A stretch of 64,000 nucleotides of DNA from Thermococcus sp. SY098 (lineage in GTDB: Archaea > Methanobacteriota_B > Thermococci > Thermococcales > Thermococcaceae). A program made the position numbers and the translations under genes. Every line of letters begins with the position of its first letter. Position 1 is the stretch's first letter. Where the stretch lies: assembly GCF_035621495.1 (NCBI RefSeq), contig NZ_CP141821.1:1950760-2014759 (forward strand), in the 5' to 3' direction. Below the pieces are notes generated by a model. The model searched no databases. It was not told the origin of the DNA and saw only the letters and a list, made by a program, of their open reading frames with translations. This document shows, piece by piece, positions 25,338 to 33,461 of this stretch.

Positions 25338-26428
25338 AGTGTCGAAACGTGGAATAGGGCTTCCATCAAGTGACCAAAGAGGTAGCTAACAAACGCTGCC
25401 CCTAATCCAGTAGTAACCATCTCCGTAACTTTCTTCTTTATTGAGATTCCTGAGAGCACCGATATAAAAGTCGCAACTACTGCCAGCGCTGTTCCCGCTA
25501 ACAATACGGAGAATGGCAGTGCAACCAGTGATGATGATGCAAAGAAATAAGGTGTAACTGGGAACGCTACGCCAAGCAAGTAAAAGCATCCAGTATAAAG
25601 GGCTGCTCTTATCTCGTTCTCATCCTCTTCTTGGACAAGTAGCTTAATTATTGCATCGTGGTTTGAGGATAATTTTTCGGCGACCTCTTTTGCAACATTT
25701 TCAGGCATACCGCTCTCAAGGAGCTTGTCTAAAAGCTCATCTTCTGCTCTATCTGGAGAAACTCTGAACAGGACTTCCATTCTCTGTCTGATGCTCTCGT
25801 TTACCTGCCTCTGAGAGCGAACTGATATGAAAGTTCCAATTGCCATTGAGAGCGCTCCGGCAACTCCAACTATAAGACCGCTAATTCCAACGAGCTTTGG
25901 ATTATACACATAAACTGCTGACAGTCCAGTAACTGCTCCGAGGATCTCAACTAATCCATCGTTCATGCCGAGGACTAAATCTCGGATGTTTTCGACATGG
26001 AGTCTTTTTTTGCTCTCGTAGAAGAACTTCTCGTGTTCAAGCTCATCCAAGATGACCTCACTTAATTCTCTCCTCTCTTCTTTATCGAGCTTCTCTTGAT
26101 ATGTCGTGAGGAATTTGAAGTACTTTTGGATTGCGCTGTTTTCTCCCATCTCGAGGAGTGAAGCAACAGCTCCAGGCCCTAAAATTTTCCTTAAAAGCCT
26201 TATGCTGTAAAGGCTCAGCTTGCTGATTTTCATCCGGGGGGTTCTGACATTTCTCCTTACCAAGAAATCGTGCCAGAACTTTGCATGCTTTGCTTCAATG
26301 TTTGAAAGCCTCAGAAATTCCTTCTTTAAACTCTCGTCTTTTTCAGTTTTAGCAAGCTGAGCATAAAGAATTGAATCGGAGTATTCATCCTCATAAAACT
26401 GAAGTGCCGACTTTATCATCTCGTCCAT
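25334..26428 (-). CDS. Ferritin-like/VIT1 fusion, membrane iron or manganese transporter
   Basis: 364 residues. Residues 1-130 form a ferritin-like four-helix region with diiron-type E/H ligands (EAKHAKFW, LDELEHEKFF). Residues about 145-364 are a VIT1/CCC1-type domain with five membrane helices (GMNDGLVEILGAVTGL, SMAIGTFISVRSQ). This is the membrane-bound ferritin (MbfA, ER-VIT1) architecture, thought to oxidise and export iron from the cytoplasm. With FeoAB at 33 kb it would balance iron uptake. Confidence 0.85.
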   Translation of the reverse strand: MDEMIKSALQFYEDEYSDSILYAQLAKTEKDESLKKEFLRLSNIEAKHAKFWHDFLVRRNVRTPRMKISKLSLYSIRLLRKILGPGAVASLLEMGENSAIQKYFKFLTTYQEKLDKEERRELSEVILDELEHEKFFYESKKRLHVENIRDLVLGMNDGLVEILGAVTGLSAVYVYNPKLVGISGLIVGVAGALSMAIGTFISVRSQRQVNESIRQRMEVLFRVSPDRAEDELLDKLLESGMPENVAKEVAEKLSSNHDAIIKLLVQEEDENEIRAALYTGCFYLLGVAFPVTPYFFASSSLVALPFSVLLAGTALAVVATFISVLSGISIKKKVTEMVTTGLGAAFVSYLFGHLMEALFHVSTL

Positions 26429-26469
26429 CTTCCATCCCCTAAAAAGCTGAACAAAAGAGTTAATTAAAG

Positions 26470-27609
26470 TTACTGTAATGACTTTAAAATCTCAATCACT
26501 TTTTCAAAAGGGGCATTTGTCTTTAGAGCGGTTGGTGAGAAGTGAGTTCTCGTTGCTTTGTAGCCCTCTTCTTCAAGAATCTCAATGATTTTGGCAACTT
26601 TTCTTGCTTCAAGGTTGTTCCTCCTCGCTAATGCATGAGTATCATAGAAAAATGGAATGTTAGGCTCTTCTTTGATAATTCCTAAAAACTTCAGCACTTT
26701 CTTTTTCTCTGCAATCTCCTCTCTCTCTGCCAGCTTATGCATCTCTTCAACAATTTCTTGATTCTTGAGCTCCCCAAGCCACAAAGGCCCATAAGCTTTA
26801 GTTTTGCTTGGCAAAAAGCTCCTCTCAATCTCAAATTTTCCATTCTTTTCATTAAAATACAGATACCCGAGCTTTTCTAAAGTCTCGTCCCCTTTCTTTG
26901 CTCCATCTTTGAACCTTAAGAATACCCTGAAGTAGTGGTCTTTGTAGTACGCAAAAAGAACTTCAAAGCCCATGTCATACTTTGCAACATATCTCGCAAC
27001 GGTTCCTATTAAAATCCTCAGCCCCGCTTCATGGCAGAGCTCGCCTCTTATTGGCACTGCGTTGTATTTTCTTAGACATGCCTTTGGATGAGCTCCGCAG
27101 AGGGGAGCGGTATCTGTTGCGGTTATGGCTAAAACTCCTTTCCGCTTTACACTTCTCAAAGCAGAGTCTAAAAACTCCATTGGAGAACCAAAGGGATCCA
27201 AGTCAATGAAGTCAAAATACCTGAACTGCTCATTCATCAATCTGTTGGCATCTAAGTTTGTTGCAACTAAAACCTTGTTTCCTTTTAAAAATGCTTTCTT
27301 CTCATGTATCTCAATTTTACCAGGGAAGTTGAGTGCCAGATTTTTGATTATCAGCTTAAAGGCATCTGGATTTATGTCATTCATCCAAACTTCAGCTGCT
27401 GGAGTCTCTAAGGCATACCTGATCCCCCTAATCCCTGTAGCACTTAAAGCATCTAAAACTTTCTTTGCTTTAACAACCTTGAGGAGAAGGACGCTTAAAT
27501 CCCTATTCAGAGCCATCATGGGGTTGTAAAAAACTGGAGCATCATAAATACGCTCAGCTTTTGGAACAAGAACCCTTGCTTTTCCTTCATTTATTTCTGT
27601 TAGCTCCAT
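26470..27609 (-). CDS. trm1: tRNA (guanine26-N2)-dimethyltransferase Trm1
   Basis: 379 residues, near the length of the Pyrococcus enzyme. Visible are [12 protein letters not shown], the SAM-binding [14 protein letters not shown], and the catalytic [10 protein letters not shown] with the family's TDTAPLCG nearby. It makes N2,N2-dimethylguanosine at tRNA position 26. ATG 27609 lies behind GGTGGTACC. Confidence 0.93.
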   Translation of the reverse strand: MELTEINEGKARVLVPKAERIYDAPVFYNPMMALNRDLSVLLLKVVKAKKVLDALSATGIRGIRYALETPAAEVWMNDINPDAFKLIIKNLALNFPGKIEIHEKKAFLKGNKVLVATNLDANRLMNEQFRYFDFIDLDPFGSPMEFLDSALRSVKRKGVLAITATDTAPLCGAHPKACLRKYNAVPIRGELCHEAGLRILIGTVARYVAKYDMGFEVLFAYYKDHYFRVFLRFKDGAKKGDETLEKLGYLYFNEKNGKFEIERSFLPSKTKAYGPLWLGELKNQEIVEEMHKLAEREEIAEKKKVLKFLGIIKEEPNIPFFYDTHALARRNNLEARKVAKIIEILEEEGYKATRTHFSPTALKTNAPFEKVIEILKSLQ

Positions 27610-27657
27610 GGTACCACCAATCTATTTACAAAAAGCTTAGGCTAAGAAGAAAAGAAA

Positions 27658-27915
27658 TCAGAGAATTTCGACGTAATCACCAAGAGCTTGTCCGGGTAAG
27701 CCTTTTTCGAACCTTACCTTAACCTCGCCCCTAACCCCATGTGGCTTGACAATTTTGCCGGCAATTATCTTTCCGCTCGGGCTCTTCCAAATGACTTTCT
27801 TTCCTATGAGCTTTGCTGCCTCCTCCCTGCTCTCAATTCCGAGAGGCTTGATAATCATGTGGTGGTTGTGCTGATTTTCCTTACTCCTCATGTAGCTTAA
27901 CACTATCCCCTTCAT
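27658..27915 (-). CDS. rpl35ae: 50S ribosomal protein L35Ae
   Basis: 86 residues with the family pieces [29 protein letters not shown] and [25 protein letters not shown]-like AAATTTAAAAG lies upstream. ATG 27915 follows GGTGAGAGCG; the in-frame GTG 27924 is part of that site. Confidence 0.93.
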   Translation of the reverse strand: MKGIVLSYMRSKENQHNHHMIIKPLGIESREEAAKLIGKKVIWKSPSGKIIAGKIVKPHGVRGEVKVRFEKGLPGQALGDYVEIL

Positions 27916-28009
27916 CGCTCTCACCGTTAATGCCTACTGAAGAGAGCTTTTAAATTTATTGATGGAAAGGGTTTTATTCTCTCCCAGCTATTCAGCTTTG
28001 GTGGTGATC

Positions 28010-29059
28010 ATGAAAATGGAAAGAATAAAGAAGCTTCAAAAGTTTATAAACGAGAACTCAATTGATGCAGCGCTCATCTCTAAACGTGAAAACTTGTTCT
28101 ACTTTTCTGGAGCTTCTCTGTTAGCTGGGGGGTATTTAGTTGTTACTCCGGATGAGGCTATAATTTATGTTCCCGAACTTGAATATGAAGCAACAAAGGA
28201 AGAGACTGAACTACCCGTTGAAAAGTTCAAGAGGCTGCCAGAACTTTACGAAAAGCTCAAATCTTACAGTATTTTGGGAATTGAAGGTTCAACAAGCTTT
28301 TCCTTCATGAATGCACTTAAAGAAAAAGCTGAGATAAAGGAGTTCAGGAGCGTTGATGATGTTATAAAAGACCTTAGAATTGTGAAAACCAAAGAAGAAA
28401 TCGAGATAATCAAAAGTGCGTGTGAATTAGCTGACATGGCTGTTATGGTAGCTATTGAAGAAATCAGCGAAGGGAAGAGAGAAAGAGAAATAGCAGCAAA
28501 GGTTGAGTATGTTATGAAGATGAACGGTGCTGAAAAGCCAGCCTTTGATACAATCATCGCCAGCGGTCACAGGTCAGCTCTCCCTCACGGGGTTGCAAGC
28601 GATAAGAGGATTGAGAGAGGAGATTTGGTCGTCATAGATTTAGGGGCACTTTACAGGCACTACAATTCTGACATCACCAGAACCATAGTTGTTGGAAAGC
28701 CCAATGAGAAGCAGAAGGAGATTTATGAGATAGTTCTTGAGGCTCAAAAAACAGCTGTTGAAAAAGCTAAGCCGGGAATGACTGCGAAGGAACTCGACAG
28801 CATAGCAAGGACCATCATAGCGGAATACGGCTATGGTGATTACTTTATCCACAGCCTTGGTCACGGAGTTGGCTTGGAAATTCATGAGCCTCCGAGGATA
28901 AGTCAGTACGATGAGACTGTTCTCAAGGAAGGAATGGTCATAACAATTGAGCCGGGAATTTACATTCCAAAGCTTGGTGGCGTCAGAATTGAGGATACAG
29001 TTGTTATAACGAAGGATGGAGCAGAGAGGCTCACAAAGATGGAGAGAGAGCTGATTTAA
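28010..29059 (+). CDS. pepQ: Xaa-Pro dipeptidase (prolidase, M24B)
   Basis: About 349 residues, matching the Pyrococcus furiosus prolidase (348). The N-terminal creatinase-like domain precedes the pita-bread fold with all five metal ligands: D in VVIDLGA, D in NSDITRT, H in SLGHGVGLEIHE, E in TIEPGIY and E in VRIEDTV. It hydrolyses Xaa-Pro dipeptides with two metal ions. ATG 28010 lies behind GGTGGTGATC; ATG 28016 is possible. Confidence 0.93.
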   Translation: MKMERIKKLQKFINENSIDAALISKRENLFYFSGASLLAGGYLVVTPDEAIIYVPELEYEATKEETELPVEKFKRLPELYEKLKSYSILGIEGSTSFSFMNALKEKAEIKEFRSVDDVIKDLRIVKTKEEIEIIKSACELADMAVMVAIEEISEGKREREIAAKVEYVMKMNGAEKPAFDTIIASGHRSALPHGVASDKRIERGDLVVIDLGALYRHYNSDITRTIVVGKPNEKQKEIYEIVLEAQKTAVEKAKPGMTAKELDSIARTIIAEYGYGDYFIHSLGHGVGLEIHEPPRISQYDETVLKEGMVITIEPGIYIPKLGGVRIEDTVVITKDGAERLTKMERELI

Positions 29060-29430
29060 TTCCTTTTTATTATCTTAACTTTTAATCCATATTCAGTGAA
29101 CAGTCCAAAGTCCTCATCACAGGTAACAAGCATTTTATCGTGAGCTATTGCATTGGCAGCTATCAATAAATCTTTAGCAGGCGGTAGATTGCCTTTTTTC
29201 TTTAAGTCTCTGTAGATCTCTCCGGCAATCTTTGCACTTCTTTCGTCAAAATGCAGTTTTGGTAGCTTTTCAATCATAAGTTCTTCCTTTTCCTTCAGAG
29301 TTCCACAGTAAAGCTCAAAAACTGTGATTGCAGAGAGACCGTAAACCCATTCAGAAGGCAGAGACTTGACGACTTTTGAATTTCCTTTAAAAACCTCAAT
29401 TATCACACTTGTATCAAGGATTGCATCCAT
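29056..29430 (-). CDS. VapC-family PIN-domain toxin (second module)
   Basis: 124 residues with [11 protein letters not shown] in [10 protein letters not shown], and [12 protein letters not shown] plus TCDEDF, the four-acid pattern of PIN RNases. It overlaps its antitoxin gene by 28 nt, and its 3' end overlaps the prolidase stop by 4 nt (convergent). Confidence 0.88.
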   Translation of the reverse strand: MDAILDTSVIIEVFKGNSKVVKSLPSEWVYGLSAITVFELYCGTLKEKEELMIEKLPKLHFDERSAKIAGEIYRDLKKKGNLPPAKDLLIAANAIAHDKMLVTCDEDFGLFTEYGLKVKIIKRN

Positions 29431-29624
29431 TTTTGTGCCTCCTTTAATTCCTTCTCAAGCTTTTCGGCTTCTTCCTTACTTCTTGTTCCAAATCCTATTA
29501 GCAGGATGTTGAGATTTCCTTCTTTCTTTATAAGTTCTCTGATAACTTCTGAGAAGCTCTTTTTCCCCTTAATCCTCACAAGCTCCCGATAAACATCATC
29601 TGATATTGTTATTGTTTTTCCCAT
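29403..29624 (-). CDS. VapB-family antitoxin (second module)
   Basis: 73 residues beginning [20 protein letters not shown], followed by [11 protein letters not shown] and a charged tail, like the DUF217/VapB antitoxins of Thermococcales. ATG 29624 follows CAGGTGATTAAA. Reading on from 29657 would start inside the operator palindrome and is rejected. Confidence 0.85.
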   Translation of the reverse strand: MGKTITISDDVYRELVRIKGKKSFSEVIRELIKKEGNLNILLIGFGTRSKEEAEKLEKELKEAQKWMQSLIQV

Positions 29625-29635
29625 TTTAATCACCT

Positions 29636-29649
29636 GTGCATGCATGCAC
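29636..29649. promoter_or_regulatory. Perfect 14-bp palindrome, probable VapBC operator
   Basis: GTGCATGCATGCAC is fully palindromic, with a further ATGCAT at 29652-29657. It lies about 25 nt downstream of the minus-strand TATA (29670-29678), that is, over the expected transcript start. Autoregulation by VapBC is the likely role. Confidence 0.55.
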
Positions 29650-29669
29650 GAATGCATGTAATATCGAGA

Positions 29670-29678
29670 TATTTAAAA
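29670..29678. promoter_or_regulatory. Nearly symmetrical TATA element between vapB and pelota
   Basis: TATTTAAAA can serve as TATA box in both directions: about 46 nt before vapB on the minus strand and about 38 nt before pelota on the plus strand. Confidence 0.4.
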
Positions 29679-29711
29679 CCCTTTTCCTCGAGAACATAGG
29701 GGGGTGAGAGA

Positions 29712-30782
29712 ATGAAAATACTTGACCAGAATCCCAAGGAGGGCAAAATTAAAGTTAAAGCCGAAACTCTCGATGACCTCTGGCATCTCTATCACATCAT
29801 TGAGGAGGGAGATGTAGTTTATGCAAAGACCCTCAGAAAGCAGAGTCAGAGAAGTGATTCCCTTAGACCAGAAAAGGTCCAGGCTATTCCGGTGTTTTTA
29901 GGCATTAAAGCTGAAAAAATCAACTTCCACAAGTTTGCAAATGCGTTGAGGATTACTGGTCCAATAGTGTATGCCTCAAGAGAGGAAGTTCCCCTTGGTA
30001 AGTATCACACAATAGCAGTTGAAGAGAACAGCATTATTACAATTCAAAAGCCCAAATGGAAGGCTCACCACTTGGAAAGATTAAAGCAAGCTGTTGAAGC
30101 TTCTCAGAGAGCAAGAATTATGATTGTTGTTGTAGATGATGGTGAGGCCGATATTGCCCTCGTGAGAGAATACGGAGTTGATATAATTGCCAACATAAGA
30201 CACAACCTTGGGGGGAAGAGATACAGCACAAATAGGGAAGCTGAGGAAATGAAGTTCTTCCACGATTTAGCAAAGACAATTGCTGAAATTATGGAGAGGG
30301 AAAAGGTGGATAAAGCTATTGTCGCCGGTCCCGGCTTTGTGAAGGAGAACTTTTACAGGTTCCTTCAGGAGAATTATCCGGAGTTAGCAAAGCGTGTTGT
30401 AATTGAGGACACAAGTGTTACAGGAAGAACAGGGATTTATGAGGTCATTAGGAGAGGAACCGTTGACAAAGTTTACCATGAAAACAGAGTCGCAAAGGAA
30501 ATTCAGCTCGTGGAGAAGGTCATAGAGGAGATTGCAAAGAATGGATTGGTGGCTTACGGTATAAGAGAGGTCGAAGAAGCAGCGAATTATGGAGCAATTG
30601 AGACTCTACTCGTTTTAGATGAGCTTTTGAAGGGAGAGATGAGAGAAAAGATTGAACAGCTCATGGAGTTCGTCAGGCAGATGAGGGGAGAAATAGTAAT
30701 TGTCAGCTCGGAACATGAGGGCGGTGAAAAGCTGAAAGCTTTAGGAGGAATTGCCGCACTGCTGAGGTATAAGATCAAGTGA
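29712..30782 (+). CDS. pelA: Pelota (Dom34) mRNA surveillance protein
   Basis: 356 residues. It has the N-terminal Sm-like domain (DDLWHLYHIIEEGDVVYA), a central eRF1-like domain with NIRHNLGGKRY, and a C-terminal L7Ae-like domain (NYGAIETLLVLDELL). With aEF1A or ABCE1 it rescues stalled ribosomes. The GGQ peptide-release motif is absent, as expected for pelota. Its ribosome binding site is GGGGGGTGAGAGA. Confidence 0.95.
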   Translation: MKILDQNPKEGKIKVKAETLDDLWHLYHIIEEGDVVYAKTLRKQSQRSDSLRPEKVQAIPVFLGIKAEKINFHKFANALRITGPIVYASREEVPLGKYHTIAVEENSIITIQKPKWKAHHLERLKQAVEASQRARIMIVVVDDGEADIALVREYGVDIIANIRHNLGGKRYSTNREAEEMKFFHDLAKTIAEIMEREKVDKAIVAGPGFVKENFYRFLQENYPELAKRVVIEDTSVTGRTGIYEVIRRGTVDKVYHENRVAKEIQLVEKVIEEIAKNGLVAYGIREVEEAANYGAIETLLVLDELLKGEMREKIEQLMEFVRQMRGEIVIVSSEHEGGEKLKALGGIAALLRYKIK

Positions 30783-31769
30783 TTAGTAAATCTCGGCATA
30801 GGCATCGCTTTCAAATCTTGGGAACTCCTCCTCTTCGCTGTTCTTCACTAAAACCCTGTCTTTTTCTTCTGTAAACTCACCAATGATGAAAGCTTTAATT
30901 CCATTCTTAGATAGCTCCTCGATTATTCTTGAGGAATTCCTCCTGGGAGAAATTATCACCAGCGTTCCAGTTGATGAGACAGTTAGAGGATTCACATCAA
31001 AAGCTTCAAGAACTTTTTTGACGAGAGGGGGAATGTAAATTTTGTCATAATAAACTCTAAAGCCAACATTTGAATTGTCGGCAATCTCATGAAGGGCTGT
31101 TAAACCCCCTTCGGTTGCATCATGCATACCTCTCACGAACTTTCTCACAGCAAGGGCATCAGGAACAACAGTTTCAAGCTTATACATCTCTCTGAGCTTG
31201 GCTATTTCGGCTGGGGTTAAAGTTTCTTTAAGATCTTCTTTCTTGAAGTAAGCCGCTCCAACGGCGAACTCTATCCCAATGCCCTTCGTTATTATTATAT
31301 CATCACCGGGTTTTGCTAACGGTAGTCTCAGGTCTTCTTTCTTCACCAATCCAAGTGCCGTTGTGGTGGCGGTTGTTTCTTTAATCGTGGTATAAACTCC
31401 CGTATGTCCCCCGATTACAGCTGTTCCGTATTCTCTGCACTCTTCATTGAGTTCCTCCATTATTTGAGCGAGCCCTTCTTTAGTGGAACCTGGAGATAAC
31501 AATAGGTCAACAATCAGCCATCTCGGCTTAGCCCCAAAAACTGCAACATCGCTTGCTGCGAAATGATACGTGAAGAATCCAAAATGCTCCATTGGAACGC
31601 CTAAAACTGGATCAGTTGCTATGACGAGATAGTTTTCATTGCTATACTCAAGAACTGCTGCATCAAAGCCTTCTCTCGGACCGAAAACAACTTTCGGATC
31701 TTCAATGTTGAGGTGTGGTAAGATGGCTTCATTTAAAATTTCGCCTCTAATTTTCCCGAGCGGTAACAT
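30783..31769 (-). CDS. AIR synthase/HypE-related ATP-dependent enzyme, function unassigned
   Basis: About 328 residues with the PurM/SelD/HypE/ThiL fold. It has FGPREGFDAAVLE, SDVAVFGAKPRW, a conserved GGHTGVY, and a C-terminal HDATEGGLTALHEIAD. It lacks the C-terminal PRIC motif of HypE and has no selenocysteine/cysteine loop like SelD, so neither name is safe. It overlaps the upstream PP-loop ATPase gene by 23 nt. The pair probably works on one substrate by activating acyl- or thio-groups with ATP. ATG 31769 follows GGAGGTTTAGAG. Confidence 0.78.
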   Translation of the reverse strand: MLPLGKIRGEILNEAILPHLNIEDPKVVFGPREGFDAAVLEYSNENYLVIATDPVLGVPMEHFGFFTYHFAASDVAVFGAKPRWLIVDLLLSPGSTKEGLAQIMEELNEECREYGTAVIGGHTGVYTTIKETTATTTALGLVKKEDLRLPLAKPGDDIIITKGIGIEFAVGAAYFKKEDLKETLTPAEIAKLREMYKLETVVPDALAVRKFVRGMHDATEGGLTALHEIADNSNVGFRVYYDKIYIPPLVKKVLEAFDVNPLTVSSTGTLVIISPRRNSSRIIEELSKNGIKAFIIGEFTEEKDRVLVKNSEEEEFPRFESDAYAEIY

Positions 31770-32550
31770 CTCTAAACCTCCTAATGATTTCATCTGCTTC
31801 TCTTAGGATTTTTTCATTACATCCATGGCACATTAACTCTAAACTCGGCACTCTCACGCTCATTCGGACTTTGTATTTTCTCGCAAGCTTGCTTATCTCG
31901 TAGTTTACCTCATAAGCCAAATCGAAATACTCCTGCTTAATGATTTTAAATTTGTCAATATACTGCAGAGGGCAACCCTCTCTCCACTGCCTTCTTCTTC
32001 CATATTCATACATCCTGTAAGGTTTTATACCCGCTTCTTTTACAAGCTTTTCAACTTCTTCAGCAGTGTACTTAATCAGCGGTCTGAATACTGGAATCCC
32101 GATCCTTGGTATCTCACTCAACCTTATGTCCCCCTTCCACTGATCGAGCAGGGCTCCAATTATCTTATCATTTGCATTGTCACCTTTTGCTAAAACTTCA
32201 AAGCCGTTAATTTTTGCAAACCAATAGGCATTTCTTATCATGACTTTTTTGCAGTGGATACATATTGGGCCCTTCCTTCCAATTGAATTCTTGAGAAGTC
32301 CTTCTGTTATATCAATAAGATAATGCTCGACTCTAAGTTTTTCAGTGAACCTCATTCCCCACAGCAGTGTTTCCCTCCAGCTCCATTTGTGGAAGAAGGT
32401 TATGGCAGAAACATCTAAATCAGCTTTTTTCATAATATACAGGGCTAAACTGCTGTCTTTTCCTCCAGAAAACATGAGGAGTATTTTCTTTTTATGAAGC
32501 CCAGTGTTTTCTGCAAACTGTTTTGTCTCCTTTATAATTTCTGCGAGCAT
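31747..32550 (-). CDS. PP-loop ATPase with two CxxC motifs, TtcA/TtuA-like
   Basis: 267 residues. The PP-loop is SGGKDSSLA near residues 29-37. CIHC lies near residue 97 and CHGC near residue 247, with GCPLQY between. This resembles tRNA 2-thiolation enzymes (TtcA, TtuA, Ncs6), which hold an iron-sulphur cluster or zinc between such cysteines and adenylate a base before sulphur transfer. It lacks the outer zinc fingers of TtuA. It is translationally coupled to an AIR-synthase-like gene, which those enzymes normally are not. Its substrate is unknown. Confidence 0.78.
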   Translation of the reverse strand: MLAEIIKETKQFAENTGLHKKKILLMFSGGKDSSLALYIMKKADLDVSAITFFHKWSWRETLLWGMRFTEKLRVEHYLIDITEGLLKNSIGRKGPICIHCKKVMIRNAYWFAKINGFEVLAKGDNANDKIIGALLDQWKGDIRLSEIPRIGIPVFRPLIKYTAEEVEKLVKEAGIKPYRMYEYGRRRQWREGCPLQYIDKFKIIKQEYFDLAYEVNYEISKLARKYKVRMSVRVPSLELMCHGCNEKILREADEIIRRFRDVTAREN

Positions 32551-32587
32551 GATGAAAATGAAAATAAAAAGACTTAAAAATTTAATT

Positions 32588-32956
32588 TCACGAGCTCATC
32601 TTTCTTACCTGATTCTCCGCAATGTCTCCCACAATTGGGAATTTATAGTACTCCCCTTGGTATGCTTTAACTATCCCAAGTATCCACAAGACAAGGGCAA
32701 TTAAACCCAAAAGCATGCCTAAAATTGCTCCCAAAAATGGTATAAACATGAGGATTCTCTGAATTATGAATATTCCCAAGAATGTGATCGTTGACTGCAT
32801 GGCATGGAATCTGACAAAATCACTTTCTTTCTCCAAGAGAAGGAAAATTATGCCTGTCAGGAATCCAAGGACATAAGCCAGCGCCGCTTCAATGTTTTCT
32901 TCAAGTCCTAAAGACGTTTTGCTTTTTTCTACTTCTCCACTTCCATATTCCTCCAC
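32588..32956 (-). CDS. DUF4870-type small membrane protein
   Basis: 122 residues with three hydrophobic segments and the family features FVRFHAMQS (lipid-facing loop) and VKAYQGEYYKFPIVGDIAE. The function is unknown. GTG 32956 lies 6 nt after GAGGTG; the in-frame GTG inside that site (32965) is less likely. Confidence 0.8.
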   Translation of the reverse strand: MEEYGSGEVEKSKTSLGLEENIEAALAYVLGFLTGIIFLLLEKESDFVRFHAMQSTITFLGIFIIQRILMFIPFLGAILGMLLGLIALVLWILGIVKAYQGEYYKFPIVGDIAENQVRKMSS

Positions 32957-33166
32957 TCTCAACACCTCACATAGCAGTATATCAACTTATTTTTAACTTT
33001 CCTGGTTAAATACTTTTCTAAAACTGTTGAAAATGATTTCATGATAGTTGATACTTTTGCATAAATTGTTTTATAATTTTCAAAAAATGTTCGAACCTTA
33101 TTGAATTGGAAAGCATCTTGCTTTGTTTTAAATCTCGAACCCGATGTTTTGTTAGGCTCACCAAAA

Positions 33167-33176
33167 CTTTTTAAGG
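33167..33176 (+). promoter_or_regulatory. TATA box of the feo operon
   Basis: CTTTTTAAGG lies about 30 nt upstream of the operator-like repeats and 60 nt before feoA, placing the transcript start near 33198. Confidence 0.45.
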
Positions 33177-33182
33177 CTTCCT

Positions 33183-33203
33183 ATTCTATTAGTCCTATAG
33201 AAT
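33183..33203. promoter_or_regulatory. Inverted repeat ATTCTAT-N7-ATAGAAT at the feo promoter
   Basis: A perfect 7-7-7 inverted repeat covering the predicted transcript start and sharing a base with the palindrome that follows. It is a second candidate regulator site. Confidence 0.4.
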
Positions 33204-33216
33204 TAGGTTGTCCTAA
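33203..33216. promoter_or_regulatory. DtxR/MDR1-type metal-regulator operator at feoA
   Basis: TTAGG-TTGT-CCTAA is a perfect palindrome matching the TTAGG...CCTAA core of DtxR/IdeR-type iron regulators. It lies between the TATA box and the feoA start, so iron-bound repressor would block transcription. Confidence 0.6.
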
Positions 33217-33227
33217 TGGTGATGATC

Positions 33228-33461
33228 ATGTATGTGCATTTAACTCAGATGAAAGAAGGGGAAGAGGGAGTCGTTGTTGACATCCATGGGGGCATTGGGG
33301 TGAGACAGAAGTTAATCGGAATGGGAATTACTCCTGGAACCAGAATTCGTGTGCTCAAATCTTCGCCTCCCGGACCAATAATCATAGCTGTCGGTTCTTC
33401 ACGAATAGCTATTGGCAGGGGAATAGCGGATAAAATAATCGTCCGGAGGGAACTTCGATGA
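33228..33461 (+). CDS. feoA: FeoA ferrous iron transport accessory protein
   Basis: 77 residues forming one SH3-like FeoA domain, with GVRQKLIGMGITPGTRIRVL and the end GRGIADKIIVR. It assists the FeoB permease encoded next, with a 4-nt ATGA overlap. ATG 33228 is preferred; earlier in-frame starts at 33216 and 33222 lie inside the operator or ribosome binding site. Confidence 0.92.
   Translation: MYVHLTQMKEGEEGVVVDIHGGIGVRQKLIGMGITPGTRIRVLKSSPPGPIIIAVGSSRIAIGRGIADKIIVRRELR

Noticed and set aside
30783-31769. HypE or selenophosphate synthetase
   Set aside because: The characteristic C-terminal cysteine motif of HypE and the Cys/Sec active-site loop of SelD are missing, and no hyp or sel genes are nearby.
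32957-33227. Largest intergenic gap as a site for a stable RNA
   Set aside because: It is AT-rich without a GC-rich structured island; only the feo promoter and operators are supported.
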